From JAOADN01 sp049323795 (GTDB lineage Bacteria; Pseudomonadota; Alphaproteobacteria; Rhodobacterales; Rhodobacteraceae), in the NCBI GenBank assembly GCA_049323795.1, contig JBMOOH010000020.1, positions 62,001 to 126,000 on the forward strand: a stretch of 64,000 bases of DNA. The letters run 5' to 3'. A program made the position numbers and the translations under genes. Shown here piece by piece: positions 1-7,831 of the stretch (position 1 is the stretch's first letter; the number at the start of each line of letters is the position of its first letter). The notes below the pieces were generated by a model. The model was not told where the DNA came from. It made no database searches and was given only the letters and a program-made list of their open reading frames with translations.

Positions 1-163
1 CGCGGTAGAGCACGAGCGCCAGGACGACCGGGATCATTCCGACCGAGCGGTAGAACAGCACCTGCCACGGCGTCGCATCGCCGATGAGCCGGATCAGGAG
101 CGCCATGAGCGACCAGAGTGTCGCCGCCGTGATCCCCAGGGCGATGCCCTGCCGGTAGGTCAT
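1..163 (-). CDS. EamA/DMT-family transporter, N-terminal fragment
   Basis: The first 54 residues of a membrane protein that runs off the left edge of the window. The visible part has a short polar start (MTYRQG), a first hydrophobic helix ending in LWSLMALLIRLIG, the segment ATPWQVLFYRS and a second helix. The helix break with a small-residue/LIR stretch followed by a QVLFYRS-type segment is typical of EamA (DMT superfamily) inner-membrane metabolite exporters, which have ten helices in about 290 residues. Only the first two helices are present, so the substrate cannot be guessed. The family call rests on a short fragment. Confidence 0.6.
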   Translation of the reverse strand, partial: MTYRQGIALGITAATLWSLMALLIRLIGDATPWQVLFYRSVGMIPVVLALVLYR

Positions 164-273
164 GGTCCGTCTGCCCGATACGCCCTTGCCCGATCATTGG
201 GCTTGGCGCAGGGCCCGCGTCTGAGACGCGACCGACCGCTGTTGTCGGTTTCGGTACGCAGGTCCCGATGGGG

Positions 274-1512
274 TTAGCCCGCGCCCCCGGCGCGAAACCG
301 GAACCCGGCGGGGACGGGCGGGCGCAGCCAGTCCCCGGCAAGGGCGACCCGGCCGCAGCCCGCGAAGCGGGCCAGCCGGTCGAGCGCGGACATCAGGCGG
401 TCGGTGCGGGCCTGACCCATGCGGACGCCGTGCTCGGGCCAGAAGGCGCGGACGGCGAGCGTTTCCTCGGCCCGGTTCGCACGGGCATCCGCCCGGCCGA
501 CGACGCGGTCGCCCTCGAGGACGGGAAAGACGTAGTAGCCGAAGGTGCGCTTCGGCTCGGGAACGAAGACCTCGATCCGGTAGTGGAAGCCGAAGAGCCG
601 CTCGGCGCGCCTGCGGTCGCGGAGCGCGGGGTCGAAGGGCGAGAGGATGCGCAGGCCCCCGAAGGCGTCGGGCGCCGCGGCGGCCTCCTCGAGCACGTCC
701 GGCCGTGCGAAGGACTTGCGTGCGGCGCCGTCGGCGCCCTCGACGCCGATCTCGACGATCCGGCCCGCCGCAAGTTCCCGCGCGCACCAGTCCTTCGCGG
801 CATCCGGCCCGACCTTGGCCCAGAAGGCCGCGATCTCGCCGCTGGTGGCAAAACCCAGCCGGTCGAGCGCCGCGTTGCAGGCCCAGCCGATGACCTCGTC
901 GTCGGGGGGCGCAGGGGGGGCGTCGGGGAACACGCGTTCGGTCAGGTCATAGACCTTGGCAAAGCCGCGCCGGTGGCAGACGGACAGCACGCCCGTGTGC
1001 CAGAGGTATTCGAGCGCGGTCTTCGACGGATGCCATGCCCACCAGCCGCCCTTCGACCGCCCCTCGTCCTCGCCGACCTCGCCCGAGCTGCAGGGGCCGT
1101 TCGCGCGGATATGGGCGAGGATGTCGTCGATCTTTCCCTGGAAGGCCGTGCCCTGCCAGCCTTCGTAGCCGGTGCGGATGCGGTCGGCATGGGCGGCGAA
1201 GCGGTAGCGCCAGTAGGGCAGGAACTCGGTCGGGATGACGCTCGCGTCGTGGGTCCAGTGCTCGAAGAGCGTCCGGTCGCGTTCGAGAAGCGGGCGGAGG
1301 TTGTCCGGCCGGTAGCTCTGGCGGCGGGCCCATAGGATCATGTGGTGCGCACGCTCGACGGTGTTGATCGAGTCGATCTGGACGAAGCCGAGGCGCCGGA
1401 TGAGGGCGAGAAGGTCTGCGCCCTTCGCCGGGCCGGTCGGCGGTCCGGCGAGCGCGTGGCGGTGCAGGAAGAGGCGGCGGGCGGCAAGGTTGGGCAGGAG
1501 GGGGAGGGTCAT
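274..1512 (-). CDS. AlkX/YcaQ-family winged-helix DNA glycosylase
   Basis: 412-residue protein of the HTH_42 (formerly DUF1006) family, whose characterised members AlkZ and YcaQ/AlkX excise bulky or crosslinked bases from DNA. The N-terminal part contains FVQIDSIN (residues 43-50). Its Q-I-D triplet at 45-47 corresponds to the Q-phi-D motif known for the AlkX/YcaQ branch, whereas AlkZ has Q-phi-Q. The next segment, VERAHHMILWARR, is also family-like, and the length is usual (about 400). I chose the ATG at 1512 because it is preceded by the purine-rich GGGGAAAAAGAG and starts right at the conserved N-terminus; a longer in-frame extension runs into a repeat element and looks non-coding. Lesion specificity is inferred. 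Confidence 0.8.
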   Translation of the reverse strand: MTLPLLPNLAARRLFLHRHALAGPPTGPAKGADLLALIRRLGFVQIDSINTVERAHHMILWARRQSYRPDNLRPLLERDRTLFEHWTHDASVIPTEFLPYWRYRFAAHADRIRTGYEGWQGTAFQGKIDDILAHIRANGPCSSGEVGEDEGRSKGGWWAWHPSKTALEYLWHTGVLSVCHRRGFAKVYDLTERVFPDAPPAPPDDEVIGWACNAALDRLGFATSGEIAAFWAKVGPDAAKDWCARELAAGRIVEIGVEGADGAARKSFARPDVLEEAAAAPDAFGGLRILSPFDPALRDRRRAERLFGFHYRIEVFVPEPKRTFGYYVFPVLEGDRVVGRADARANRAEETLAVRAFWPEHGVRMGQARTDRLMSALDRLARFAGCGRVALAGDWLRPPVPAGFRFRAGGAG

Positions 1513-1536
1513 GTCACTCTTTTTCCCCTTGGCGCC

Positions 1537-1696
1537 GGCCATGCCGGTTGCCCGAGGGCGCAAGCCGCAGGGCAAGGGGGTATCTGTCGCCGCCGCAGCC
1601 CCCTTCGTCCTGCGGTCGCCCCGGCGGATGCGTCGCAGACGCGTCCGCCCCCCGGAGGGGCGAACGCGGCACGAACAGTCACGGGCCTGTTCGTGC
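1537..1696. repeat. Structured intergenic repeat, copy A
   Basis: About 160 bases between the dipeptidase stop and the glycosylase start, related to the copy at 5866-6024. Visible helices: TTGCCC (1548-1553) with GGGCAA (1570-1575), enclosing GGC-GCAA-GCC (1557-1566, a GNRA tetraloop); GCGTC-GCA-GACGC (1630-1642); a stem from 1643-1650 with 1658-1665 containing one C-A mismatch; and CACGAACAG (1670-1678) with CTGTTCGTG (1687-1695) around an 8-base loop. Read on the plus strand it is antisense to both neighbouring genes. It could be a dispersed palindromic element or a structured RNA; no coding potential is evident. Confidence 0.8.
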
Positions 1697-1707
1697 AAGG
1701 GCGCACT

Positions 1708-2760
1708 CTACGCCCCCCACGTCCGCTCCAGCACCGAGAGCCAGTTCTTCCACGCCACCTTCTCGACCAGTTCCCGCCCGAGCCCGTGCGCCGCGATCGC
1801 GTCGAGCAGCCGGGGCAGGCCCGCCACGTCGCCGATCTGGTCCGGAACCGTCGCCCCGTCGAAGTCCGACCCGAAGCCGACCCCGTCCTCGCCCACCTTC
1901 CCGATCAGGTGGTCGAGGTGCCGGAGCAGCGGATCGAGCCCGTTCGCCCCGGTCTTGCGCCCGTCCGGGTTGAGGAACGTCGTCGCGAAGTTGATCCCGA
2001 CCATGCCCTTCGACGCGCGGATGATCTCGAGCTGCGCGTCGGTCAGGTTCCGGCTCACCGGGCAGAGAGCATGGGCGTTCGAATGGGTGGCGACGACAGG
2101 CGCGGTCGAGATGGCGGCGAGGTCGCGGAAGCCCTTCTCGTTCAGGTGGCTCGTATCGAGCAGGATCCGCATCCCGTTGCAGGCCCGCACCAGCCGCTTG
2201 CCCGCCTCGGTCAGCCCGTCGCCGGTATCGGGCGAGGACGGAAACGCGAAGGGCACGCCGTGGCCGAAGGCCGTGGGGCGCGACCAGACCGGGCCGATGG
2301 ACCTTAGCCCCGCCGCATGCCAGAGCGGCAGGACGGACAGGTCGGGGTCGATCGCCTCGGCCCCTTCCAGATGGAGGATCGCGGCGATGTCGCCCGCCGC
2401 CATCGCCGCGCGGATTTCGGCGGCGGTCCGGACGATGCGAAGGCCCCCCTGCGCCTCCATCCACATCAGGTCCGCCAGCTCTGACGACGCGACGGGCAGC
2501 GCGGTCTCGAAGGGGATCGGCACGGGCAGGGGGGCCGAATATCCGCCCGCGCCCATCTGCTCCTCGACCTTGTCGAGATCGGTCATGTCGGGCGACGAGA
2601 TGTAGACCGCAAAGAAGCCCCCCGCGAAGCCGCCCTTCCGCATCCGCGGCAGGTCGAGATGCCCCTTGCCCTCGCTTCCCGACCAGATCGCCGCGCGGTC
2701 GGCGCCGGGGACGGCCATGCGCCAGAGGATGTCGTTGTGACCGTCAAACACCGGGATCAT
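1708..2760 (-). CDS. Membrane dipeptidase (renal dipeptidase family, M19)
   Basis: 350-residue zinc-dependent hydrolase of family M19, which cleaves dipeptides and related amide or lactam substrates. The N-terminus carries the metal-binding DGHND motif (His8, Asp10). Later come the bridging-Glu segment HLEGAEA, VATHSNAHALCP with the metal His residues, and FGSDFDGA near the C-terminus. Length is normal for bacterial members. The ATG at 2760 is chosen because it immediately precedes the first conserved motif; upstream in-frame sequence is not family-like. It is divergent from the sugar-acid cluster that starts at 2941, so regulatory sequence may be shared. No signal peptide is seen, so it is probably cytoplasmic. 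Confidence 0.88.
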   Translation of the reverse strand: MIPVFDGHNDILWRMAVPGADRAAIWSGSEGKGHLDLPRMRKGGFAGGFFAVYISSPDMTDLDKVEEQMGAGGYSAPLPVPIPFETALPVASSELADLMWMEAQGGLRIVRTAAEIRAAMAAGDIAAILHLEGAEAIDPDLSVLPLWHAAGLRSIGPVWSRPTAFGHGVPFAFPSSPDTGDGLTEAGKRLVRACNGMRILLDTSHLNEKGFRDLAAISTAPVVATHSNAHALCPVSRNLTDAQLEIIRASKGMVGINFATTFLNPDGRKTGANGLDPLLRHLDHLIGKVGEDGVGFGSDFDGATVPDQIGDVAGLPRLLDAIAAHGLGRELVEKVAWKNWLSVLERTWGA

Positions 2761-2940
2761 CGCCGCCTCTCCTCGCCACCGGACGGAGACGTGGCACAGG
2801 TCCCGAGCGCGGGCAATGGGCCGGACCGTTGCGCGGCCGCCGAATGGGGGTTGCCCGAGAACTGGCATGTCAGCATAACCGGAGGATGCGCCCCGGCCGC
2901 CCGAGTCCGGCAAGGCGGGCGCGCGAACCGGAGCATGCCC

Positions 2941-3690
2941 ATGCGTCTGAAGGACAAGCTGATCGTCGTCACCGCAGCCGGAATGGGGATCGGCCGGGCC
3001 AGCGCCATTGCCTGCGCGAAGGAGGGGGCGCGGGTCTTCGCAACCGACATCAATACCGAGGCGCTGGGCGCGCTCAAGGCCGAGGTGCCGGGGATCGAGA
3101 CGCGCGCCATGGATGCCCGCGACGCTGCGGCCCTTGCCGCGCTCGCGGCCGCGACGGGGCCGGTGGACGGGCTTTTCAACTGCGCGGGCCACGTCCACAA
3201 CGGCACGGTCCTCGACGCCACGGAAGAGGACTGGGCCTTTGCCTTCGACCTGAACGTGACCGCCCAGTTCCGCGCCATCCGCGCCTTCCTGCCCGGGATG
3301 CTGAAGCGGGCCGAAGAGAAGGGCGCGGCCTCGATCCTGAACATGGCTTCGGTCGCCTCCTCGATCAAAGGGCTGCCGAACCGCACCGTCTACGGCGCAT
3401 CCAAGGCCGCCGTCATCGGGCTCACCAAGGCCGTCGCGGCCGACTACGTGAAGCGCGGCATCCGCGTGAACGCGCTCTGTCCGGGCACGGTGGACACGCC
3501 GTCCCTCAGGGGCCGGATCGCCTCCTACGCCGACCCCGTGCAGGCCGAGAAGGATTTCATCGCGCGCCAGCCGATGGGACGGCTCGCGACGGTGGACGAT
3601 ATCACGCCGATGGTCGTCTACCTTCTGTCCGACGAAAGCCGGTTCGTCAGCGGGCAGGCGATGCTCGTCGACGGCGGCATGATGATCTGA
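2941..3690 (+). CDS. SDR dehydrogenase, probable 2-keto-3-deoxy-L-fuconate dehydrogenase
   Basis: 249-residue classical short-chain dehydrogenase. The NAD-binding motif reads TAAGMGIGRA (about residues 10-19), followed by an Asp-containing loop (ATDIN) that suggests NAD preference, FNCAGHVHNG in place of NNAG, MASVASS with the catalytic Ser, and YGASK (Tyr-x-x-x-Lys). It begins a four-gene cluster with an FAH hydrolase, L-fuconate dehydratase and a second SDR. In the known non-phosphorylative L-fucose pathway an SDR oxidises 2-keto-3-deoxy-L-fuconate to the 2,4-diketo acid, and that role fits here. The ATG at 2941 has a CGGAG about 8 bases upstream; the ATG at 2935 is too close to it. Confidence 0.8.
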   Translation: MRLKDKLIVVTAAGMGIGRASAIACAKEGARVFATDINTEALGALKAEVPGIETRAMDARDAAALAALAAATGPVDGLFNCAGHVHNGTVLDATEEDWAFAFDLNVTAQFRAIRAFLPGMLKRAEEKGAASILNMASVASSIKGLPNRTVYGASKAAVIGLTKAVAADYVKRGIRVNALCPGTVDTPSLRGRIASYADPVQAEKDFIARQPMGRLATVDDITPMVVYLLSDESRFVSGQAMLVDGGMMI

Positions 3691-3704
3691 AAGGGAGACG
3701 GCCG

Positions 3705-4559
3705 ATGAAACTGGTCCGCTGGGGCGCCAAGGGGCGGGAGAGGCCCGGCCTGATCGACGGCGACGGCCGGGTGCGCGACCTGTCGGGCGTGGTCCCCGAC
3801 ATCGCCGGCACGGCGATCATGCCCGAAGGGATCGCGCGGCTCGGGGCGCTCGATCCGGCGGATCTGCCGCGGGTGCCGGGCATGCCCCAGAAGGACCTGC
3901 GCCTCGGCCCCTGTGTCGCCGGCACGCGCAAGTTCGTCTGCATCGGCCTCAACTACGCCGACCACGCCGCCGAGACGGGTGCCGCGATCCCGAAGGAGCC
4001 GATCATCTTCGGAAAGTGGACCTCGGCCATCGTCGGTCCCGACGACGAGGTGGAAATCCCGCGCGAGAGCGTCAAGACCGACTGGGAGGTCGAACTGGGC
4101 GTCGTGATCGGGAAACCGGGGCGCTACATTGCCGAGGCCGACGCGCTGTCCCATGTCGCGGGCTACTGCGTCATCAACGACGTCAGCGAACGAGAATTCC
4201 AGATCGAGCGCGGCGGCCAGTGGGACAAGGGCAAGGGCTGCGACACCTTCGGCCCGACCGGCCCGTGGCTGGTGACGCCGGACGAGGCGGGCGACGTGGG
4301 CAACCTGAAGATGTGGCTCGACGTCGATGGCGTCCGCCGCCAGAACGGGTCCACCGCGACGATGATCTTCAGGGTCGCCCATCTCGTCTCCTACTGCTCG
4401 CGCTTCATGTCGTTCGAGCCGGGCGACATCATCTCGACCGGCACGCCCCCCGGCGTGGGCCTCGGCTTCAAGCCGCCGGTCTATCTGAAAGAGGGTCAGG
4501 TGATGACGCTCGGGATCGAGGGTCTGGGCATCCAGACGCAGCGGGTGGTCAGGGCGTAA
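3705..4559 (+). CDS. FAH-family hydrolase, probable 2,4-diketo-3-deoxy-L-fuconate hydrolase
   Basis: 284-residue fumarylacetoacetate-hydrolase-family protein. After a variable N-terminal 65 residues the core starts at FVCIGLNYADHAAE, followed by the metal-ligand region TDWEVELGVVIG and DVSEREFQ, and the C-terminal STGTPPGVG typical of the family. In L-fucose, L-rhamnose and L-arabinose pathways such enzymes split 2,4-diketo-3-deoxy acids into pyruvate and lactate or glycolate. Its place between the SDR and L-fuconate dehydratase supports the L-fuconate version. Automatic pipelines often name this subfamily ureidoglycolate lyase, which is misleading here because a true allA-type gene lies near 26 kb. 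GGGAGA precedes the ATG. Confidence 0.82.
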   Translation: MKLVRWGAKGRERPGLIDGDGRVRDLSGVVPDIAGTAIMPEGIARLGALDPADLPRVPGMPQKDLRLGPCVAGTRKFVCIGLNYADHAAETGAAIPKEPIIFGKWTSAIVGPDDEVEIPRESVKTDWEVELGVVIGKPGRYIAEADALSHVAGYCVINDVSEREFQIERGGQWDKGKGCDTFGPTGPWLVTPDEAGDVGNLKMWLDVDGVRRQNGSTATMIFRVAHLVSYCSRFMSFEPGDIISTGTPPGVGLGFKPPVYLKEGQVMTLGIEGLGIQTQRVVRA

Positions 4560-5840
4560 ATGAAGATCACGGACCTGCGCACCCTGGACGTGCGGTTTCC
4601 CACCTCAGTGCTTCTCGACGGGTCGGATGCGATGAACCCCGACCCCGACTACTCGGCGGCCTACGTCATTCTCGAGACCGACGGGCCGCACCGGGGACAC
4701 GGGCTGACCTTCACCATCGGGCGCGGCAACGAGATCGTCGTCGCGGCGATCGAGGCGATGCGGCATCTCGTCGTCGGCCTCGACATGGCCGATGTCACCG
4801 CCGACATGGGCGCCTTCTGGCGGCGGATCACCGGCGACAGCCAGCTTCGCTGGATCGGGCCGGACAAGGGCGCGATCCACCTCGCGACGGCAGCGGTGGT
4901 GAACGCGGTCTGGGACCTCTGGGGCAAGATGGCGGGCAAGCCCGTCTGGAAGCTTGTTGCCGACATGACCCCGGCCGAGTTCGTGCGGCTCATCGACTTC
5001 CGCTACCTCACCGACTGCATCACGCCGGAATGGGCGCTCGACTTCCTGACCCATGCGGCGGAAGGCAAGGGGGGGCGCGAGGCTGCACTGAGGCGCGAGG
5101 GCTATCCCTGCTACACGACCTCGGCCGGCTGGCTCGGCTATCCCGACGACAAGCTCCGCCGGCTCTGCCGCGAGGTGAAGGAGGCCGGGTTCAGGCACGT
5201 GAAGATGAAGGTCGGACGCGATCTCGACGACGATATCCGGCGCCTCAGAATCGCGCGCGAGGAACTGGGCCCGGGCATCCGGCTGATGATCGACGCCAAC
5301 CAGGTGTGGGAGGTCGATCAGGCGATTGCGTGGGTGGGGAAGCTTTCCTTCGCCGATCCGTGGTTCATCGAGGAGCCGACGAGCCCCGACGACGTCGCCG
5401 GCCACCGCCGCATCCGCGAGGGCGTCGCCCCGGTCGAGGTCGCGACGGGCGAGATGTGCCAGAACCGGGTGATGTTCAAGCAGTTCATCATGGAGGGCGC
5501 GGTCGATGTCGTGCAGGTCGATGCGGGGCGGCTCGGCGGCGTGAACGAGGTGCTCGCCGTCATGCTGATGGCCGCGAAGTATGGCCTCAAGGTCTGTCCC
5601 CATGCGGGGGGCGTGGGCCTCTGCGAGATGGTCCAGCACCTCAGCATGATCGACTACCTCTGCATTTCCGGGACGCGCGAGGGGCGGGTGGCCGAGTATG
5701 TCGATCACCTGCACGAGCATTTCGCGGACCCCTGCGTGGTCCGGGGCGCGGCCTACATGCCGCCCGAGCGGCCGGGCTATTCGACCGAGATGAAGGCCGC
5801 GTCGCTGGAGAAGTATCGGTTTGGCGCGAACCCGGCATGA
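4560..5840 (+). CDS. L-fuconate dehydratase (enolase superfamily)
   Basis: 426-residue member of the mandelate racemase branch of the enolase superfamily; it dehydrates L-fuconate to 2-keto-3-deoxy-L-fuconate. The N-terminal DVRFPTS...DGSDAMNPDPDYSAAYV segment is diagnostic of characterised L-fuconate dehydratases such as the Xanthomonas enzyme, as I recall its sequence. The barrel has the K-x-K base (HVKMKVG), metal ligands in DANQ, EEPTSPDD and TGEMCQ, and the catalytic His in PHAGGVGL. The TAA of the upstream gene abuts this ATG (TAAATG), so the two are translationally coupled. A stem-loop lies just past the stop at 5846-5866. This is the most specific assignment in the cluster. Confidence 0.93.
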   Translation: MKITDLRTLDVRFPTSVLLDGSDAMNPDPDYSAAYVILETDGPHRGHGLTFTIGRGNEIVVAAIEAMRHLVVGLDMADVTADMGAFWRRITGDSQLRWIGPDKGAIHLATAAVVNAVWDLWGKMAGKPVWKLVADMTPAEFVRLIDFRYLTDCITPEWALDFLTHAAEGKGGREAALRREGYPCYTTSAGWLGYPDDKLRRLCREVKEAGFRHVKMKVGRDLDDDIRRLRIAREELGPGIRLMIDANQVWEVDQAIAWVGKLSFADPWFIEEPTSPDDVAGHRRIREGVAPVEVATGEMCQNRVMFKQFIMEGAVDVVQVDAGRLGGVNEVLAVMLMAAKYGLKVCPHAGGVGLCEMVQHLSMIDYLCISGTREGRVAEYVDHLHEHFADPCVVRGAAYMPPERPGYSTEMKAASLEKYRFGANPA

Positions 5841-5845
5841 CAAGA

Positions 5846-5866
5846 CGAGGCTCCGGTGGAGCCTCG
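5846..5866 (+). terminator. Stem-loop after the L-fuconate dehydratase gene
   Basis: Perfect 9-bp inverted repeat CGAGGCTCC / GGAGCCTCG separated by GGT, starting 5 bases after the stop codon. No T-run follows, so it is not a canonical intrinsic terminator. It may stabilise the 3' end or act as part of the structured repeat that begins right at its right arm. Confidence 0.5.
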
Positions 5867-6024
5867 GCCATGCCGGTTGCCCGAAGGCGCGAGCCGCAGG
5901 GCAAGGGGTTCTCCGCTGCACCGGACGTAACCATTCGGGATGCGCCGCCCGGCGGATGCGTCGCAAGACGCAGCCGCCCCCCGCAGGGCGGCTGCGGCCC
6001 GAATAGTCACTTGCCTATTCGGGC
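5866..6024. repeat. Structured intergenic repeat, copy B
   Basis: Second copy of the element at 1537-1696, here between L-fuconate dehydratase and the second SDR. Helices: TTGCCC (5877-5882) with GGGCAA (5899-5904), enclosing GGC-GCGA-GCC (5886-5895); GCGTC-GCAA-GACGC (5958-5971); AGCCGCCC (5972-5979) with GGGCGGCT (5986-5993); CCCGAATAG (5998-6006) with CTATTCGGG (6015-6023) around an 8-base loop. Relative to copy A, both sides of several base pairs changed together. Sequence identity is high in the first 40 bases and in the CGGCGGATGCGTCGCA segment, low in the middle. Confidence 0.8.
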
Positions 6025-6066
6025 AGGGGACCATCAGGCTGGTCTAGGGGAAGAGGGAAACGAAGC

Positions 6067-6867
6067 ATGGACCTGCACCTGACCGACAAGGTCGTAATCG
6101 TCACCGGCGGCGGTTCCGGCATCGGCGGCGCGATCACCGAGGTTCTGGCCGAGGAAGGCGCGATCCCCGTCATCTTCGCCCGCCGCCCGCCCGAGGCCGA
6201 CTTCCTTTCCCGCATCGCGACGCTCCAGCCCAAGGCGGGCGTCGTGATGGCCGACGTCTCGCAGGACGAGGCCTGCCGCGGCGGAGTCGCCGAAACGCTC
6301 GGGCGCTGGGGCCGGATCGACGGCCTCGTCAACAACGCGGGCGGCAACGACTCGATCGGGCTCGGCGCCGGCCCCGACGCCTTCCGCGCCTCGCTCGAGC
6401 GGAACCTCATCCACTATTACACGATGGCGCATCTCTGCGTGCCGCATCTGAAGGCCGCGAAGGGCGCGATCGTCAACATCTCGTCCAAGACCGCGATCAC
6501 CGGGCAGGGCAGCACCTCGGCCTACGTCGCCGCCAAGGCCGCGCAGCTCGGCCTGACGCGGGAATGGGCGGCGGCGCTCGCGGGGGACGGGGTGCGGGTG
6601 AACGCGGTGATCCCGGCCGAGGTCATGACGCCGATGTATCGCCAGTGGCTGGCCTCGCTGTCCGACCCCGAGGGGATGCTCTCCGAGATCACCCGCCGCA
6701 TCCCCTTCGGCCATCGCATGACCACCGCGCGCGAGATCGCCGATGCGGTGGTGTTCCTTCTCTCCGACCGCTCGGGCCACACGACCGGGCAGTGGGTCTT
6801 TCCCGATGGCGGCTACACGCACCTCGACCGCGCGCTGGCAGGGGTGGCGTCCAGGGGGGGCGCCTGA
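6067..6867 (+). CDS. SDR family oxidoreductase, candidate L-fucose dehydrogenase
   Basis: 266-residue classical SDR with TGGGSGIGGA (residues about 12-21), NNAGG, NISSKTA with the catalytic Ser, and YVAAKAA giving Tyr-x-x-x-Lys; the C-terminal DGGYTHLDRAL is also family-typical. The VIFARRP stretch after the second strand, with Arg residues instead of an acidic residue, hints at NADP use. In the L-fucose pathway the first step is an SDR-catalysed oxidation to L-fuconolactone, so location supports that role. No lactonase gene is in the window. GGGAAGAGGGAAACGAAGC gives a good ribosome-binding region. Substrate is inferred from context only. Confidence 0.7.
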   Translation: MDLHLTDKVVIVTGGGSGIGGAITEVLAEEGAIPVIFARRPPEADFLSRIATLQPKAGVVMADVSQDEACRGGVAETLGRWGRIDGLVNNAGGNDSIGLGAGPDAFRASLERNLIHYYTMAHLCVPHLKAAKGAIVNISSKTAITGQGSTSAYVAAKAAQLGLTREWAAALAGDGVRVNAVIPAEVMTPMYRQWLASLSDPEGMLSEITRRIPFGHRMTTAREIADAVVFLLSDRSGHTTGQWVFPDGGYTHLDRALAGVASRGGA

Positions 6868-7052
6868 AATACGGGCCCTCGCCGGCGAGTTGTGGTTCCG
6901 GCCGGTCTTCCCTCTCTTCGGTCCTGCCTTCCCTGGCCTCGCGACCGGGCTGCGCGGCATATCGGGCGCCGCCCGGTGCGAGATCAGGCGGACCGGGGGG
7001 CGTTCCTCGGTGGTACTGCCGTCCGGAGCGCGCTTCGGCTCTGCCGGGGCGA

Positions 7053-7076
7053 CCGGTCCTGACGCGTCAGGACCGG
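7053..7076. terminator. 24-bp perfect palindrome at a convergent gene end
   Basis: The sequence CCGGTCCTGACG is followed directly by its reverse complement. It contains the TGA stop of the minus-strand TIGR02186 gene and lies between convergent units. A bidirectional 3'-end hairpin or a protein-binding palindrome are both possible; there is no T-run on either side. Confidence 0.5.
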
Positions 7077-7831
7077 ATGTAGCGGAAGAGCGCCGAGGCC
7101 GACCACCCCGCCGCGGCGGCCAGGGCAAGCGCCAGCAGCCCGTAGAGGACGGGTTCGTCCCGCGCCATCGTGAACAGCAACCGCTCCAGCCCGACCTTCC
7201 GGACACCGATCGGCTCGGTCAACTGGTCGATGATCCGCCGGTCCCGCACCAGGAAGATCCGGGCCTTGTAGTCGCCTTCGATCAGGTTCGCCGGCAGGTC
7301 GATGTCGGCGCGGAAAAGCGTATCCTGAAGCAGACGGACGCCGCGGTCGTCCTGCCGGTAGGCCCCAGTCTCTTCCCGGATGCGGATCAGCGCGTCGCTG
7401 AACGCGGGCGAGTCCAGCACGTCCTGGGGCGCGCCGACCGACCGGATCGCCTGCGCGACCGAGATCCTGTAGCGCAGGTCTTCGGTGCTCGACAGGATGT
7501 CCTTGAGCGGCGCCGTCGTCGCGACTTCGTAGAAGCTCGGCGCGCTGTCCACCCGCACCGAGGCGGTGTTGATCCAGACGCCGAACCGCCGCGACTTGCG
7601 GCGCACGGTGATCGGCGCCGAGGGGCCCTCGACGGTCACGATGACATCGAGCTTCGAATCCTGCGGGATCGGTTCCTCGCGCTTGACGGCGCCATAGATC
7701 AGGATGTCCGACCCGTCGAAATTCGCGGTGATCGAGATGCGGTCCTGGCTCAGCCCCGCGACGACCTTTTCCTGCGCCGACACCGGCAGCGCCGCGAGAC
7801 AGAAGGCGAGGAGCGAGAGGAGCGCCCGCAT
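7067..7831 (-). CDS. TIGR02186 family membrane-anchored protein
   Basis: 254-residue protein with a cleavable-looking signal peptide (MRALLSLLAFCLAALPVSAQ), a roughly 200-residue extracytoplasmic domain containing ISITANFDGSDILIYGAV, and one C-terminal transmembrane helix followed by a short basic tail. This architecture matches the alphaproteobacterial TIGR02186 / Alph_Pro_TM family. Its function is unknown, but it is regularly encoded next to a TauE/SafE permease, as here. Its ATG overlaps the upstream stop by one base (TGATG), so the pair is translationally coupled. Its own stop lies inside a 24-bp palindrome. Confidence 0.85.
   Translation of the reverse strand: MRALLSLLAFCLAALPVSAQEKVVAGLSQDRISITANFDGSDILIYGAVKREEPIPQDSKLDVIVTVEGPSAPITVRRKSRRFGVWINTASVRVDSAPSFYEVATTAPLKDILSSTEDLRYRISVAQAIRSVGAPQDVLDSPAFSDALIRIREETGAYRQDDRGVRLLQDTLFRADIDLPANLIEGDYKARIFLVRDRRIIDQLTEPIGVRKVGLERLLFTMARDEPVLYGLLALALAAAAGWSASALFRYIRS

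Noticed and set aside
268..2605. Plus-strand open frames opposite the glycosylase and dipeptidase genes
   Set aside because: They are antisense shadows; the minus-strand proteins have recognisable catalytic motifs.
4016..6082. A 688-codon plus-strand frame across the FAH and L-fuconate dehydratase genes
   Set aside because: Arg/Gly/Pro-rich shadow of two well-supported genes in another frame.
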